Assembly: GCA_003550305.1 (NCBI GenBank)
Contig: QKYT01000013.1
Coordinates: forward strand, 71,074 to 135,073
Direction of reading: 5' to 3'
Source of the DNA: Glomus cerebriforme
Taxonomy: Eukaryota; Glomeromycota; Glomeromycetes; Glomerales; Glomeraceae
Length of the DNA stretch: 64,000 nucleotides
The notes below the pieces were generated by a model. That model worked only from the letters and a program-made list of their open reading frames with translations. It did not search any database and was not told where the DNA came from. Position 1 is the first letter of the stretch; each line of letters opens with the position of its first letter. Position numbers and translations under genes: made by a program. Below, piece after piece: positions 11,301 to 24,640 of the stretch.

Positions 11301-14300
11301 TTATAAATCTCACTCTATAAAATAATCAATGAAAGAACTTCACAAACCTTATCATCATGTTGAGCTTGACATATTTGGGTAATAAATTTAGGTACAAACC
11401 GCCAGTCTCTAAGACACGTATACATATATGTTCGTGAACCAAGCAAATATAATGCACCTTTCATCCTTTCAGAGTTTGGTTTGTCTATATATGTAAAATG
11501 ATTTTAATAAAATATCGAAATCTAATAATAATAAATTCAATTTGACTCTTTGAATACCGGTGGGCTTTAAAGCATCCAATAAAATTGGAATAATAAAGGG
11601 TTTCGTGCCAATAAAGCAACGAGACGCATTTGTCAAATGAGACTGTGCTATCCTGAAATTTTGAAAAAATAATAATAGAAAATTACTAAAAAAAATAAAT
11701 TAACAAACATTTTGATGTAATTAAGAATTTTCGTACTTTCGAATTTCTGAATATGAACTTAAAGATAATTCAACCAAATCCTTTAGTAAATTATCATGCA
11801 ATCGTGTTCGAACACGACCAAACGCATTCTGTTTTAAACGACATAAATGTTGTTGATAGGCTCGTTTTACTATAGACAACAATGCATTAATAAAACTGAT
11901 TTTAACAGCTTTAAAAAAGAAAAAACTACGATAAAATTACCAAGTAAATAACGTGGATATTTTTTATCATGATGTGAAGTCTTCAGCATGTTTTTCGCAT
12001 ATTGATAGCCGCGTTTACTCGCATCATACTTGGACTTTTCAACTCCTCGGTCCGTGAGGTAAATTTTGATCATCTATGATGATAAATATAAATATATGAT
12101 ATAGCGTATTTTTAACATAAAAACAAATATAACGAACTTTGAGAAGGATCTTCAAACTTTCTACGTCATCCTCCCGCTGAGTTCGGAAATATGTCACAAG
12201 CTTATGAAGAAATTCTCCCAATTCTTTTCGTAGATTTCGTGCTTCTTGTCTTCGTGGATCGTTAAGATTTGAGAAGCAATAACCAGCAGGTATAGATTTT
12301 GTTGGTCTAACAGCTTCGGTCTCATCATCTCTATAATGTCAAAATTTGTTAATCTTTTATCCAGAATTCTAAAGTGGTTGAGATATCAGCTTCATAATTT
12401 ACTTGAATTCCGACGACACATCATCACCGTCGTCTTCCACTAAAGTAGTCATTCCACTAAGACAATTCCTGAGCACACTGAATCGACGACAAAACTCATG
12501 AGTCAATTCACGGTTGCTTAACACTTTCCCATTTTCATCAGTTTTATTTGTCATTAAATCCTCAATTCGATTAAGAGTGGGTTTTAAGAAAATATCTATT
12601 ATTTCCATTGCAAAATCAATCTCTGAGGCTGTTGGTACATGCCAATCAATGTTAATATTTTCAGGACACCCTGGTTCGACCCAATATTTATGATGGTTTT
12701 TTATATATTCTAAAAAAAAAATAAACAAATAAATAAATAAAACATTTAAATATATTAAATCTTTAAGTGTATTAGGGATGACATATTTAATTTCACCTTC
12801 GGAATTCCATCGTTGTGGATCAACGTTTCGGCATTCTAAAGGATATATTTGCGTCAATGCCACTAACATCATCCGAATGAATTTTCCTGTCCACATGTAA
12901 CCTTTCCTTGAACGACATCTTTGTACCATTTCTTTTCCTAATTCTATCAAATCTTTTTTGTGATTAAGCAATTCAGATCCACTTGACATGGCTACGTGAT
13001 ACAGAATACATTGATACCAATGTAATGTCGTGTCAGATTGGATATGATGCGTTGATGAAGTAGTCGGCGTTGATGATGCACCGTGTTGAAGTTCATTAAG
13101 AATATTTGAGTAACAGAGTGGAATGAATTGAGCAAGTGCCTTGCGTCGATTTGGACTGGTAAGAGTTGAACATAGATAACCTATAAAATAATTTCATTTA
13201 GCTATTATCAAATTCGAGTTTCGTTTAAAATCAAATTAAAATCTTCACCCATTGGTTTAGTTGCATTTTGAAGTATTGTTGTGGACGCAAAATTTATAAC
13301 CATTTTTAATGCCATGTCTTGAAGTTGCTCAGACATTTGAATTCCGACTATTTCACAAGCATGCTAAAAGAATGAGAATAAATTCAATATACAATAATAA
13401 ATTTTTTTTTTTAGAATCAAGTATAGTAAGTATTTTACCAATAACACTGTGACCAATCCTGTTTCCATATTATGCAAATTTAGTTTTCCACGTTCTTGCT
13501 GTGGAAGATACTCGAACTAATTAATAAATATTTAAATAAGTAAAGGAACAAATACAACGTTTACTATGATAGTTATTTATAAAGTAAATGATTAGAGGTA
13601 TACAATAGTAAAAACGCGTCTCAAGAATTTTGCAAGCCACTCTTCAAATTCCGCAGTACTAGCTTTACAAAAAGCATCTTCCTCTTGTTCATCAATTTCC
13701 ATATTATCTTCTTCTCTTTCATCAATATCCATACCAGTCCATCTGAATCCAGAATCGGCAGCATTACCTTCAGTTAAATCCCTTAACGGGACTCCCATGA
13801 TTGCATGAGTTAAAAATATTAAAGATGAAATTGTCTTTATTGGATCATTCATATCAATACCAGGGATTATTAAATGAAGAAGTGGTGCCAAATGTTTTCC
13901 TCCAGCTGGATAATGAAATCGAGAAAATAATGGAATAGCCAAAAGTGAAAGTGCAGAAATCGAGGATGTTGTCCTATGTGTCTTATAATAAGAATAATGA
14001 TTATTATCATTTAAAATAATCGTACCACCTTATAAAAATTAATAAATCAGAGAAATAGCGTTACCTCAGTTAAGGTTTCAAGAGAAGGATAAACGCGTTC
14101 CAACAATCCAGGGAAAATTAATGTAGGTTCCAACCCTGTAAAAAACGGAAGTACGAAGTTATGGTTAATATATAATAGATAATTCATCAAATAATTACTT
14201 CCTAACTATAATAAGGATACACGCTAAATATTTCAAAGCTGCCTGGCTTGAACCAACAGACAAAGAATCCTTGCCGAACATTGACAAGAATGTAACACTT

Positions 14301-16062
14301 CTGAGAGTAAGGACGAATTGGCGTCTAAGTTCTGGGGTCAATCGACGCGACTCTGGAGTTTTACATTCCGGCTTGTTTTCTAAAAATTTATTTTAAGTCG
14401 TTAAAAAAAATACAATTTAAGATATCCAAGAATTAATAACTCACCATCTGTCCATCGTTTTAAAAATTCCCAACCAAGATATTGTAAAAATCTAACGATT
14501 GAAAATGTCCATCTACCAAAATTACTTGGATGATAAAATGATTCAGTGGCTTGAATCATATTTGATAAGTGTGCAAGAGTCGTTTCATCTTGTGAAGATG
14601 AATTGGGCGATGAAAATATCGTATAAACAATAAATCTGGCCAACATCTTAAATTTATCCTAATAATAATATAAATAGCAATGAATATAAGCTGCTAAGGC
14701 CGTCCGAATTATCCAATAGAAAAATAATAATAAACTTACGACTTTCTTCCTTAACATCATAGCGCTCCCAGCTCTCTGATCTATCCGTGCAGACCATCCA
14801 AATGACCCGCCTCCTCTTCCATAACTATTGTTGCCATTGCTTGAACTACCAACAGGCAATTCCATCATTTTTTGACCAGTTGCAAACACAGTTTTGACTT
14901 GATACTGAGTGAAAATTCCAATATTTCCAGGCTTAATATCTTCAACTACTACATTTTCCTCGGCGACACGGGCTACAAGATCAATAAATTCCGTTTGAAA
15001 ATGTAATAATCCAGGAACAAGATACCAAAATGAAAATATTGTTGGAAGCCATGTTGCAGGTGAATACTCGGGTGTTTTTGATGGTCCAATTGGAAGAAAA
15101 CGAACTAAAAATGCTTGTACAGTAAAAGCATCTCCAACATTATTGGCGTGGAAGAGTGGAAGTACCCTAGCGAGAATATCTTTTGTGGCGTCAGGAGGGA
15201 AAAATCTATGATAAGATTTGTGCCAAATATATAAGTTCTCATGAATTTGTAACTTTACTGAGAATTTTTTTTTTTTTTTTTTTTTTTTTTTACCTCTGAG
15301 CATGTTCTACTAAACGAACTACAGCTGAAATTTGTTTACTAAACAAGTAAGATAAAATTTAAGGATATATATATAAGTGGATCATTGGATTTTAGATCAT
15401 GTTGACTTTTGATATATTTCGAGATAATATTTAGGATACGATTCACTTATTAAAGTTTTTTGACGACCTTTTGGAAAATATATTTTATAAATCATATCAA
15501 ATAACGGCTCCCAAGGTAATGTGAGATCCTCTGGGCCAATTTTGTCTTTTTTTCTTTATTAGATCAAATAAGTCAAATTACATCAAATTAAAGAAAAGAA
15601 AATATATATATGTTCAGTAAAACTGGCTATGCTTACTTGAGCAAGCGTACGCAGGTATTTGAAAAAACTTCAGCATGCGAAGTATCAATTCCTGGCGTAA
15701 TTACAAGTTCAAAAAGAACACGAGCCAATTGAGCGCGAGTTTGACAAGATAAAGGGTGCTGTAGGTCGAGATAGCTAAGACACCATAAGAGGAAAAAATT
15801 TTTTTTTCAAAAATTAAATATAACGATAAAAAGCCGGTTTATTTTTTTTAATCCCATAATCCAAAAAAACAAGCAATTGAGGTTAGCAGTCGGGAATGCT
15901 GCATTCCTACCCGTTGAGTTGTTTTACCCAATGACCACAGCCCGGACCCCAATCCTGAGCCTTCGTGGAAGAACATAAATTTTCAACTATTTCATTTAAT
16001 AAAAGGTCAGCTTCTCCTTCAAAGGAGGAGGCATAAGGAAGGTTTTCCGAGAAAGTAGACAT
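8390..16062 (-). CDS. BLM10: Proteasome activator Blm10/PA200 (PSME4)
   Basis: Large HEAT-repeat ring protein that caps the 20S proteasome. The gene has many exons read from ATG 16062 ([20 protein letters not shown]) to a stop at 8390-8392. Exon 1 ends in [15 protein letters not shown], and a later exon begins [20 protein letters not shown]. Conserved PSME4 blocks follow in order: [20 protein letters not shown] (15.2 kb), [20 protein letters not shown] (14.5 kb), [19 protein letters not shown] with [17 protein letters not shown] (13.7 kb), [20 protein letters not shown] (12.6 kb), [20 protein letters not shown] (10.2 kb), [18 protein letters not shown] (9.2 kb) and FRRTHQDSW (8.5 kb). The protein ends SYYA, the HbYX-type tail that docks into the 20S alpha ring. 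One intron (about 15235-15295) carries a long homopolymer T run. The gene is divergent from the zinc-finger gene at 17019. Confidence 0.93.
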
Positions 16063-17018
16063 TTGTTATTAAGCGTTAGTCGTTTGGGCAGATTTAACAT
16101 TATGGATCTGTGCTTTAATATTAACAAAATGAGATGTCCACATGGACCACATGTGTGATGAATAAGAAAAATTATCCACATAAGGCTATACGTAATTCTT
16201 CAGATACGTAATTGCGAATACATTCCATGAAAATGAAATCAGTATAATAGATAAACGAAAATTACTAAACATCGCTTGGGCGATCATCGCCTTTACCAGC
16301 ATTAGGATGGCATTTTGGGCGGAGTTACATTCGTATTCTTAATTCTGCCCCAAGTTCCATCCTAATGCTGGTAAAGGCGATGATCGCTCAGGCGATGTTT
16401 AGCAATACCCGAATTAGATTAATAAAGAACGAATATGTCTGATATCGATATAGACATATAATTTAAGCTACCTAGTCCAATAATCTAAGTCCTGGTTTCC
16501 AAAAGTATGGACTATGGTATTATATCAAACTTACAATTAAAACGAAAAAATTTAATTCTGCCGCAGTACCATTGCACAAATTTATGTTCATCTTTTTTTG
16601 AGTTCCATGTAAAATACCACTACAATTTTCTCTCCAATCTTCATGTAGAAAATTTAAATAGTTCCTTAAAAATATAATTTTATTTTATTAGATTGTGACG
16701 TCGTGTTAGATGTTGATCAATCAGTACCGCTGGAATGTCGGTTCCAAGAATTCATTAGATGGTCCTCCCAAACGTTTTTTATATTCTAAATTATTTTTGA
16801 CTGTTTTATCTCTCTTTTTTTTTAAAAAAACAAAAAAAAACATCCTCTTAAATTTCAGCAAGTTATAATATAAATATAAATATATACATATAAAAAAAGC
16901 TGATTTGGACCTCTCGCATTTTTGATTTGACGAAATTTTTTTAAAAAAAAGCTATTATTAATTTCTAAAGCATTCTTCCATTTTAAAAAGCAACTTTACA
17001 ATTTTAGTGATATCAAAT
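16063..17018. promoter_or_regulatory. Shared upstream region of divergent genes
   Basis: The 956 bp separate the start codons of Blm10 (-) and the Red1/ZFC3H1-like gene (+), so both promoters must lie here. A 148-bp inverted-repeat element (16264-16411) sits in the Blm10-proximal half. No core promoter motif can be singled out by eye. Confidence 0.55.
16264..16411. mobile_element. MITE-like inverted repeat in the divergent promoter
   Basis: The left arm reads AAACATCGCTTGGGCGATCA and continues into TCGCCTTTACCAGCATTAGG. The right arm is its complement with only two differences over about 44 bp, and weaker pairing goes on through the centre. The arms are flanked by TA on both sides, as in Tc1/mariner-type MITEs. 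The GC content is well above the surroundings. It has no coding potential. Confidence 0.65.
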
Positions 17019-20000
17019 ATGTCATTCGAACAACGTTCAACTATCTTGCCTATTTCATCTGAAGCAGAGGCATTACGTCAAGCGGTACTATTAACAATGA
17101 AACAAAACCGACGTGAAACAACACAAAATGAAAATCAAGAAGGAATGACAACAATAGTTCATCCACAACAACCGGATGTAACTCAACAAGAAGAATCAAC
17201 ACTTGCAATACAAAATGACAGATATTCAACACCGCCACCAAGAAGATCTCTTCTCCCTGAAGAGTGTTTTAATACACCAGAAGCTCAAATTCTCAACACT
17301 CAAGCAGTCTTGGCACGTGAATCTTTTTCACCAGAAGAAGGGGAATATGTAAATTCCAGTGAAAGAAACTCCGACGAAGAAGACCCCCAAAGTTTTATTC
17401 CGAGGACAAATCCGTTTAACGTAATGCAAGCAGCAGCAAATGGGACTAACTTCGAACGAACTGCTGGCAATTTATTACAAAGATATATCGAAGAATCTCC
17501 TGAAATGTCTTTTCTCTTTAATGGCACAGTCGTAGGTCGTCCTCCAATGGAGGTAGATTTTGACGATGACTCGGATGCAGAAGATGATGATGTCAGAACT
17601 TATATAAGACGTTGTTGCCGAGTACCTACTCCCTGTCCACGGAATGAAGACCTTACTCCATCAAATTATATCTTAAATTATGTAGAAACATTAGAAGCGT
17701 CACAAAGTAATAGTAATGAAGATAGGATGCAAGTAGAATTTGAAGAACAACCGAACGAGAACGACGGTACTGAATCTAATAATTATGTTGTTTCTGATCG
17801 AAAAGGCGATGCTTCCCCTATTCCACCTACTGCAATTATTAATAGTCCATCTCACGGACCTGGTACTATTGATGAGACAGTTTGTGTTAGTTCTAATAGT
17901 AATTGCGTTTCTGAAATGTCTAATGAAGTACCTCTTATTCATGGTGGTATTAATCAAATATGCGAGGTGTCTTCAAATACTACTCATAAATTTAGTGAAG
18001 GTTTTAATAAAACGGGCGATGATCCACCTATTACCGCTCATACAAATGGTGGTATCCAAATTGCTGGTAGTGTTAATCAAATAAAAGATGATTCCTCTAT
18101 TCCCCTTCAACCAACTGATGATGTTCAAATGACCGATGATGTTAATCAGATAAGAGACGATTTTTCTCCTGCTCTTGTTCATACCATTGGTGATGTTCAA
18201 AGTGCTGGTGATTTTAGTCAAATGAGCGAAAGTTTTTCTCCTGTTCTCGCTCATTCTACTGATGGTAGCCCAGTTTATAATAATGGAAATGATAATGATT
18301 GTCATAATATTGTAAACACTGCCGAAAGATCTTCTAGAATTAATGATGTTTCTGCTCACGAAATTGGAAGTCCGGCTGAAGAAGGTGAAATAGAAGAAGG
18401 TGAAATTGTCGAATCGGAAATAACTTTTGAAGAACATGCTGTCCAGGTTAAAAATACAGATGAAGAGACAAGAGAATTGATGAAAGAGCTTTATGAGTAT
18501 GGTGCACAACCGTTTGATATCCTTGAGGAAGGAATTCCTGTTGATGTCGTAGTCCGTTTTACGAGAGAACTCAATCATAGATTACCGCTAGAATTGGAAG
18601 TCTTCAGTGTCGTAACCCCAAACGAACAAGTATCTTATTCTACACAAGTGAATGTTTCGCCCAGTATTGAACCGGTAATAAAACTCGAACCGGTTGAAGA
18701 TAATTTGCCAATTATCAACAATAACTTTGATCAACGTGAAAGTTCCTTGGCACCCACATCTTTTCAAGCAAAGCCAAGCTTTGTATCAACGGATAGGCCA
18801 TTTATAATTCCCCGAGATCAAAACTTTATTATCGATTTGAGTGATTCTTCAGACGGTGAACATCGTATTGCTGGTTTACTTCAGGAAGTCAAAACGTCAC
18901 TGTCTAGCAATGAAACACAAATAGATGCCAAGCGAAAATTAGAAGAAAAGGAGCGAGAAATAAAAAGAATGAACGAGCTAATCGCGAAACATACTGAATT
19001 GCTTAAAAAGAAATCTATTACAGCTCAGCAAGTCTCTGCATCAACCAGCTCGAATACGGGAACATCACTTGATACGATTCGAGCAGCGATAGATTCCTTC
19101 GAAACGGCAAAATCCCAGGTTTCGGAAGTTAAATCTCGCCTTAACGAGGAAGAAAAGAGGCTCGAAAACATTCGATCTGAACTGGCCAATATTGATACCA
19201 AAATTGAAAAAAATAATTCGCTTGCCGAACAATACGAAGAACAGATAAAAAATTTCGACGTACAAAGAGACCAGATGTTGCAGGAAAGAGAAGAAATTGA
19301 ACATCGTATCCGGGCACTTCAAGACGATCTTCTAAAAGTTCAGTCTCAGATTGACGACATCGATAAAGAAAAAGAAGTCGCAACAATCGAGTTGGCCAAG
19401 AAGGAAGAGGAGTACGCTCAACAATTAAGGGAGAGAGAACAACATCTAGAACAAGAGAAGAGAACGTCAGAAAACACAACTCAAATTAAGAAACAACTTG
19501 GACCGATGCTTAAAGACATTAAGGCCAAGAAAGAACAACTTTCGCAAATGGTTTCTCAATCGACAAAATCCCGGAACGAGTCGACTGTGGCCGAATCATC
19601 GACATCCGTCTTTAACAAGAACGGGAAGAGGAGAATTGTTCATGAATCAGAAATTGTCCAAGAGGCGGCTCTAAAAAAACCCAAATTAGCTCTTGAAGTA
19701 GCAGAACTCAGTAAGAAGATTGAGCAAGTAAGCAAGGAACAACAATCTTTGCGAGAAAGTTTAGAAAAAAAGCGTCAGGGAGACACAGAAACAACAATCG
19801 CTCGAAAGAGTCAAAATTCATGTTCGGAAAACGAGTGGCGGGCTGAAAAGATTGCTTCCCAAGAAGTAAGTTCTTGATTTTATGATTTCTATTTGTCATT
19901 GTTGATTTATTTGTCAACTTTCTTTCCACATATAGACTATCTCCGAAGACAAATTTGAAGCATTTAGACCTTATGAAAGCCCATTAAAGGGCTTTCGCTC

Positions 20001-20984
20001 ATTCAGGCTTCACCCCGAATATGTCAAAGTTGTGAAAGACGTTAGATCGTTCACATTCAATAATCATATCGTCCCTAACAAGAAGATATGCGCGTTCGAA
20101 CTTCAACCGCGCGGTATATGCAACGATGGCGACTGCAGATCTCAACATTTCCGTGACCTTCCAATGACTGGTATTTTATTCCTTAAATTTTTGTTATGAT
20201 AAATATTAACCAATATATAACTTTTTCTTCGTTATTAATCAAATTATTTATAGAAAACGAGGTAATTGATGATCTTACCGGATATTACGAAGGTGAGAAT
20301 TTCTCACAGCAACAGCATTATCGCGACGGCCTCCTTAGGCTGTTTAATGAACTCAAAATATCCGGAAGGGATACATTCCTCGAGAAATTTGAGGAAATAA
20401 AAAAATACCGTGATACATTTGTTGAAAGGAGCCTAAATGATGGTACCGGGGCTCCACGGGTCGTGTTCATGAACAAACATCGACCATTGGCTGATGACTG
20501 GTATATCTCGCCACCGGTTTGTGAAAGCGAATCGGTTTCCGAAAGCTTATCTACACCAAGGATGACAACATCTCTTTCATCGGGACAAGATGACGATCAG
20601 CAGCAAATATATCCGACTTCACCAGAATTAGAAGATGAAGATGAAGACGGCGACTACTTCTCTCCGTCGTCCGCTCCTCGTCATAAGGAAGATGAAGATG
20701 AGATTGAAAAATATGAAAGCTATGGCGAAGAAGTGGAGATGGGCAATGAGTCTGATGATCAATTTGCCGAATTAAGCGAATCTGAATCTGCTTATTCCGG
20801 AGATGAAAGCGAGGAAGAAAATGCATGCGAACAAGACGACATTGTTGATGCTGGATCCACCGAGTTCGCATCTTCGAACCGTGGTGAGGTTGAAGAACAA
20901 GAACGACGACACGAGCAGCAAGAAGGAGAACAAAATTATGCTCCATTAGGTTATGTTGGCCGAATTATTAACTGGTTTCTCTGA
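17019..20984 (+). CDS. Coiled-coil protein with Red1/ZFC3H1-type zinc finger
   Basis: Exons 17019-19865, 19936-20170 and 20254-20984 join in frame to about 1270 aa. Residues 1-600 are disordered and acidic, with a run of imperfect repeats of the type 'VNQIxDD..' around 310-420. A long coiled coil spans about 620-860 (for example KRKLEEKEREIKRMNELI). Exon 2 holds the signature: YESPLKGFRSFRLHPEY, then a zinc finger with C1001, C1011, C1016 and H1020 (CAFELQPRGICNDGDCRSQH). This fits the zf-C3H1 family found in fission yeast Red1 and animal ZFC3H1, scaffolds linking RNA to the Mtr4-type helicase and nuclear exosome. The C-terminus is again acidic. The start is the first ATG of the frame. The family call rests on the finger and its upstream motif; a role in RNA decay is inferred. 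Confidence 0.72.
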
Positions 20985-22415
20985 AGGTTCATAAACCTAT
21001 CGGGCGAGCTGAAAAAATTATTATTTTATGATTGCATGAACCTATTGGGCGAGCATTTTTTTTTTTTTTNTAAATAATTTTAATAATAATGATAATAATA
21101 ATTTTTTGTTCGTTTGCAGGTCCTATCGGATGAGCATGTACATAATTTTTTGTAAAAAATAATGAAATTTTAATTTTTTTTTATTGAAACAATTATAATT
21201 TGATAATTTTAATAATTTAGTTATATACACATATTAGTTAATTATTTTTTTTTTGGAATTATGATAAAGATTTTTTTTTACAAAAAATTTTCCAATAAAT
21301 CGTTTATAACCCTCAAAAAAGTTTTGTTAATTTAATTAAATAAATAGAATTATAGATTTAATATAACAAAAAATTATTAGCATGTACAATTATGATAACT
21401 TGATAACTTGCATATATATTAAGGCAGTCAACAAATTTCCTATGATCATATAAAAATATCTCAACTTTTAAATGGTGTCTTTTTATTAATTATATCAAAC
21501 TTTACCATGTTTCCATTTTTTCTATGTATCTGAAAGACAGTTTTTTCACACAGTAAAATTACTGTAATATTGCTAGGCATAGGAGTTTCATTATATCTAT
21601 TACTAATTTTAATATAATTTAAGCTGAACTTAGCTGTTATTGAAGGGTTCATCCAGTATCCATACCCCTCATGATAAAAAAACTATTTTCTATTGATCTT
21701 ATTATTTTAAAATTCAGAAATTCTATATAAATAGATCTGGTGATACAAGATCAACTTGCAATTAATTATTAGTTATATTGATTTTTTGTAATATAAAAAA
21801 TGAAACTTTATACAATAGACCTCGGAATTTTGATAAAATCACTTTCTTTAAAATAAAAATTTCTTTACTAATTTCTTTATTAATTACAAAGTTAAAGACC
21901 ATAATAACAACAACATCATCATCAAATTCTACCTTTTGAGATTGCTAATAATTAAATGTACAAACTTCTATACAAATATTCTAGATCCAAGATAATGACA
22001 TACAAACTATTTGACCGATTCACATTCACCACTTTCATAATATTATATGGTATCCTAGAAATAAAAACTTTATACTTGGAAAATAAACCCCAAACATGGT
22101 ACAATTAATGACCTTAATTCCATCAAACTCTACGTTCTAATTCCAACATGTATAAAAAAAGATCCAGTTATACAAATATGGTATAAGTATACAATGAATT
22201 TAATAATCACATTATGAACACTAATGAAATAAATAGCTGTATCTCCAAAGATGGGTCACGGCCATTAGGAAATATATCAAAAATAGATATAATAGAGAAT
22301 GGATGATATTAAAAAAAAATTAATTTAGGTAAATAGTTGGAGAATTGTATTATTAAAAATATTATTATGGTATCAAGCTGGAATTTAATAAACAGATTAA
22401 GAAACTGATTGCAGC
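20985..22415. other. AT-rich 3' flank with a short threefold repeat
   Basis: Right after the stop codon a 20-25 bp phrase occurs three times: ATAAACCTATCGGGCGAGC (20991), CATGAACCTATTGGGCGAGC (21035) and CAGGTCCTATCGGATGAGCA (21117). The rest is AT-rich with long A and T runs, and I see no gene in it. The open frame at 21461-21652 (-) has no recognisable features. Confidence 0.5.
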
Positions 22416-23195
22416 CTCTTTGCAAGCGATCGTCTACTGTAAAGAAATTAAAAGTTATATTGATGTCAATATAAAGGGACAAATTCAATAATTCGGCTAA
22501 AACAAAAATCTAATCTATATACCTCGACATATCATATAAATGTTCTACAGCGAGACATAACTTTATTCCCGTGTCATTCACAACTTGCTCTAACTGATAA
22601 AACGCGTTCCTAAAAGGTAATAATTGATGAATAGGGCCACTTCTATTAGATACGAATATATAAACAAACCGACATTATAACGTTTTTTTTTAAGTATTTA
22701 TCACCTTGCAAACTTCATATCAACATTTATCATATCAACTTCATCACAAATACAAAACCAACTTTGTGATTTGATTAAATTATCTTCAATTTGAGGAAAT
22801 GATTTAATGGGGAATTTGAATAAATTAGTATTAAAGAATGTATCCGTAATTGACGATGCAAATTAGAAAAAGAATTTACCGGTGTAGGAGCAACTTGCGC
22901 ACCTACAAATTATATATCTTAAATTAGAATAATTATCTTCCTAAAAAATCAATATAAAAAAATATATATTACCTTGCTCTACGTAATATGCCCATCCTTT
23001 AGCTTCCTATTATTACATTTAAAAAATTAATTATTTAATTAAATTAAAGGGTTTAATACCCATAGTATATATGTACTTTAAATACAACTCGATATCATAA
23101 TTAATTTTTTGTCTAATATCTTCCTCAGATAAATCTTGTTTTGCTTGAAAAGTAAAATTCACGATCCCCTTTTTCTTTTTTTTTTTCTTTTCTTT
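22416..23195 (-). pseudogene. Deleted partial copy of NRDE2
   Basis: This segment matches the NRDE2 gene from 28980 to about 31150 almost base for base, introns included, so it arose by DNA duplication rather than from mRNA. Compared with the parent it lacks about 54 bp after the shared 'ttgaataaatta' (parent 29394), nearly 400 bp between parent 29480 and 29860, a few bases in the next segment, and more than 900 bp between parent 30115 and 31050. Both gene ends are missing. The Lys-rich N-terminal codons survive as an enlarged T/C run near 23170-23195. It lies about 170 bp before the Rieske start codon, so it may form part of that gene's upstream region. Confidence 0.85.
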
Positions 23196-23364
23196 ATATT
23201 TTCTTTCAATTTATAATAATAACCTTCCTGTGTTTTTCGTAACAAAATCTCTTGGTCGTTAAATTTAATCAATCACTTTAGTCTAATTTTAAGTTACACA
23301 AAATAAAAATTGATAATCATAAAAATTGTCAAGCTTTTTTTTTTTTTTTTAATTGCGGTTGATA

Positions 23365-24396
23365 ATGGTGCATTTAACAAAGCTCGCCGCCGCTGCGGTT
23401 AATCGCACTACTATTAACGCTCCATATAATCTTGCTGCTATTAAAAAACTTTTCGAAACTTCCAACTATTATGTTCGTAAGGAATCTCGAGACATTTTTT
23501 TAGCTCCTTCCTGGGCTATTAGTGCAAAGCGGAGGTCTGATGGTTCAATCCTTTCAAAAACTTCTGTGAGTGGTACGTGTTATTTATTTATTTATTTTTA
23601 TTCTTTAAATAAAAAGGGAAAGTTATTCTAATAGCTATTTTAATGTCTTCCCTTTGTACCCTTTGTAATAGCTGCACCATATATTGGTAATATTCAAAAA
23701 CGTTTGTCATCGTCTTCAGCAGTAGTAGATTCTAGTAAATCAACTATAGTGCCGGATTTTTCCGCTTATAAAAAAAATAGTGGACCAAATACTAGTCGTG
23801 CGTTTACTTATTTAATGGTTGGAGCAACTGGTGCATTGACAGCTGCAGGATCTAAAGCATTTGTTACCGATTTTCTTGCAAATTTAAGTGCATCTGCTGA
23901 TGTTTTGGCTATGGCTAAAGTCGAAGTAGATTTAACAAAAATTCCAGAGGGTAAAAATATTACTATTAAATGGCGTGGTAAACCTATTTTTATAAGGCAT
24001 AGAACTCCTGATGAAATTGCCGAAGCAAATTCTGTACAATTATCCGAACTTAGGGATCCTCAAAGTGATGCTGAAAGAGCAAAAAAACCTGAATGGCTGG
24101 TTATGCTTGTAAGTGAAAAATTCATGTTACTCGAAATATTTATTATATTTTTATTCTTATATTTATTTTATTTTTTTTTTTTATTTTTTTATTTTTTTTT
24201 TGGTAAAATATAGGGAGTATGCACTCATTTAGGTTGTGTTCCAATTGGAGAAGCTGGCGATTATCATGGTTGGTATTGTCCTTGTCATGGTTCACATTAT
24301 GATATATCAGGTCGAATTAGAAAAGGACCTGCTCCTCTTAATCTTGAAGTTCCAGTGTATAATTTTGAAGATGAAACCAAGCTTATTATTGGATAA
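23365..24396 (+). CDS. RIP1: Rieske iron-sulfur protein of complex III
   Basis: Exons 23365-23572, 23672-24108 and 24214-24396 encode about 275 aa. This subunit of mitochondrial cytochrome bc1 passes electrons from ubiquinol to cytochrome c1 through a 2Fe-2S cluster. The N-terminus ([20 protein letters not shown]) is a basic, Ser/Thr-rich mitochondrial presequence. The single membrane helix with the usual hinge is near [20 protein letters not shown]. The head domain carries [20 protein letters not shown] and, in exon 3, both cluster motifs CTHLGC and CPCHGSHYD, so all ligands are present. The ATG at 23365 is chosen because it starts the presequence. The exon 1 donor is GTACGT at 23573; an earlier GTGAGT would break the frame. 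Confidence 0.96.
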
Positions 24397-24640
24397 TTTA
24401 AATGAAATATTAAAAGTAATGTGTATTAATATTCTGGAATTTTATTTAAAAAATAAAAATAACAAATTAGAATTTATTTTATTTCTTTATCATTATTAAT
24501 GAATAGCAACAAAATCATTTTATTTATTAAAAAAAAGTAAAGACAAACGAATAAAAGTATGTTTAAACTACATATAATATGGATGGATGGATTGTAATAC
24601 ATCAATAATAGGTAATACTAAGTATTGCTATTATTTCCTG
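24397..24640. other. Rieske 3' flank
   Basis: AT-rich sequence between the Rieske stop codon and the remains of a Fanzor gene on the other strand. Nothing else is seen. Confidence 0.4.

Noticed and set aside
12660..12680. Sequence 'tggttcgaccc' resembling a tRNA T-arm
   Set aside because: It lies in a Blm10 coding exon and no acceptor or D arm can be folded around it. No tRNA was found elsewhere.
17700..18578. Long frames on the minus and other plus frames inside the zinc-finger gene
   Set aside because: They are shadows of the 949-codon first exon and have no family features.
19065..19479. Minus-strand frames of 85-112 codons
   Set aside because: Antisense of the coiled-coil coding sequence; the composition mirrors Glu/Lys-rich codons.
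20551..20946. Minus-strand frame of 131 codons rich in His/Arg/Leu
   Set aside because: Antisense of the acidic C-terminus of the same gene.
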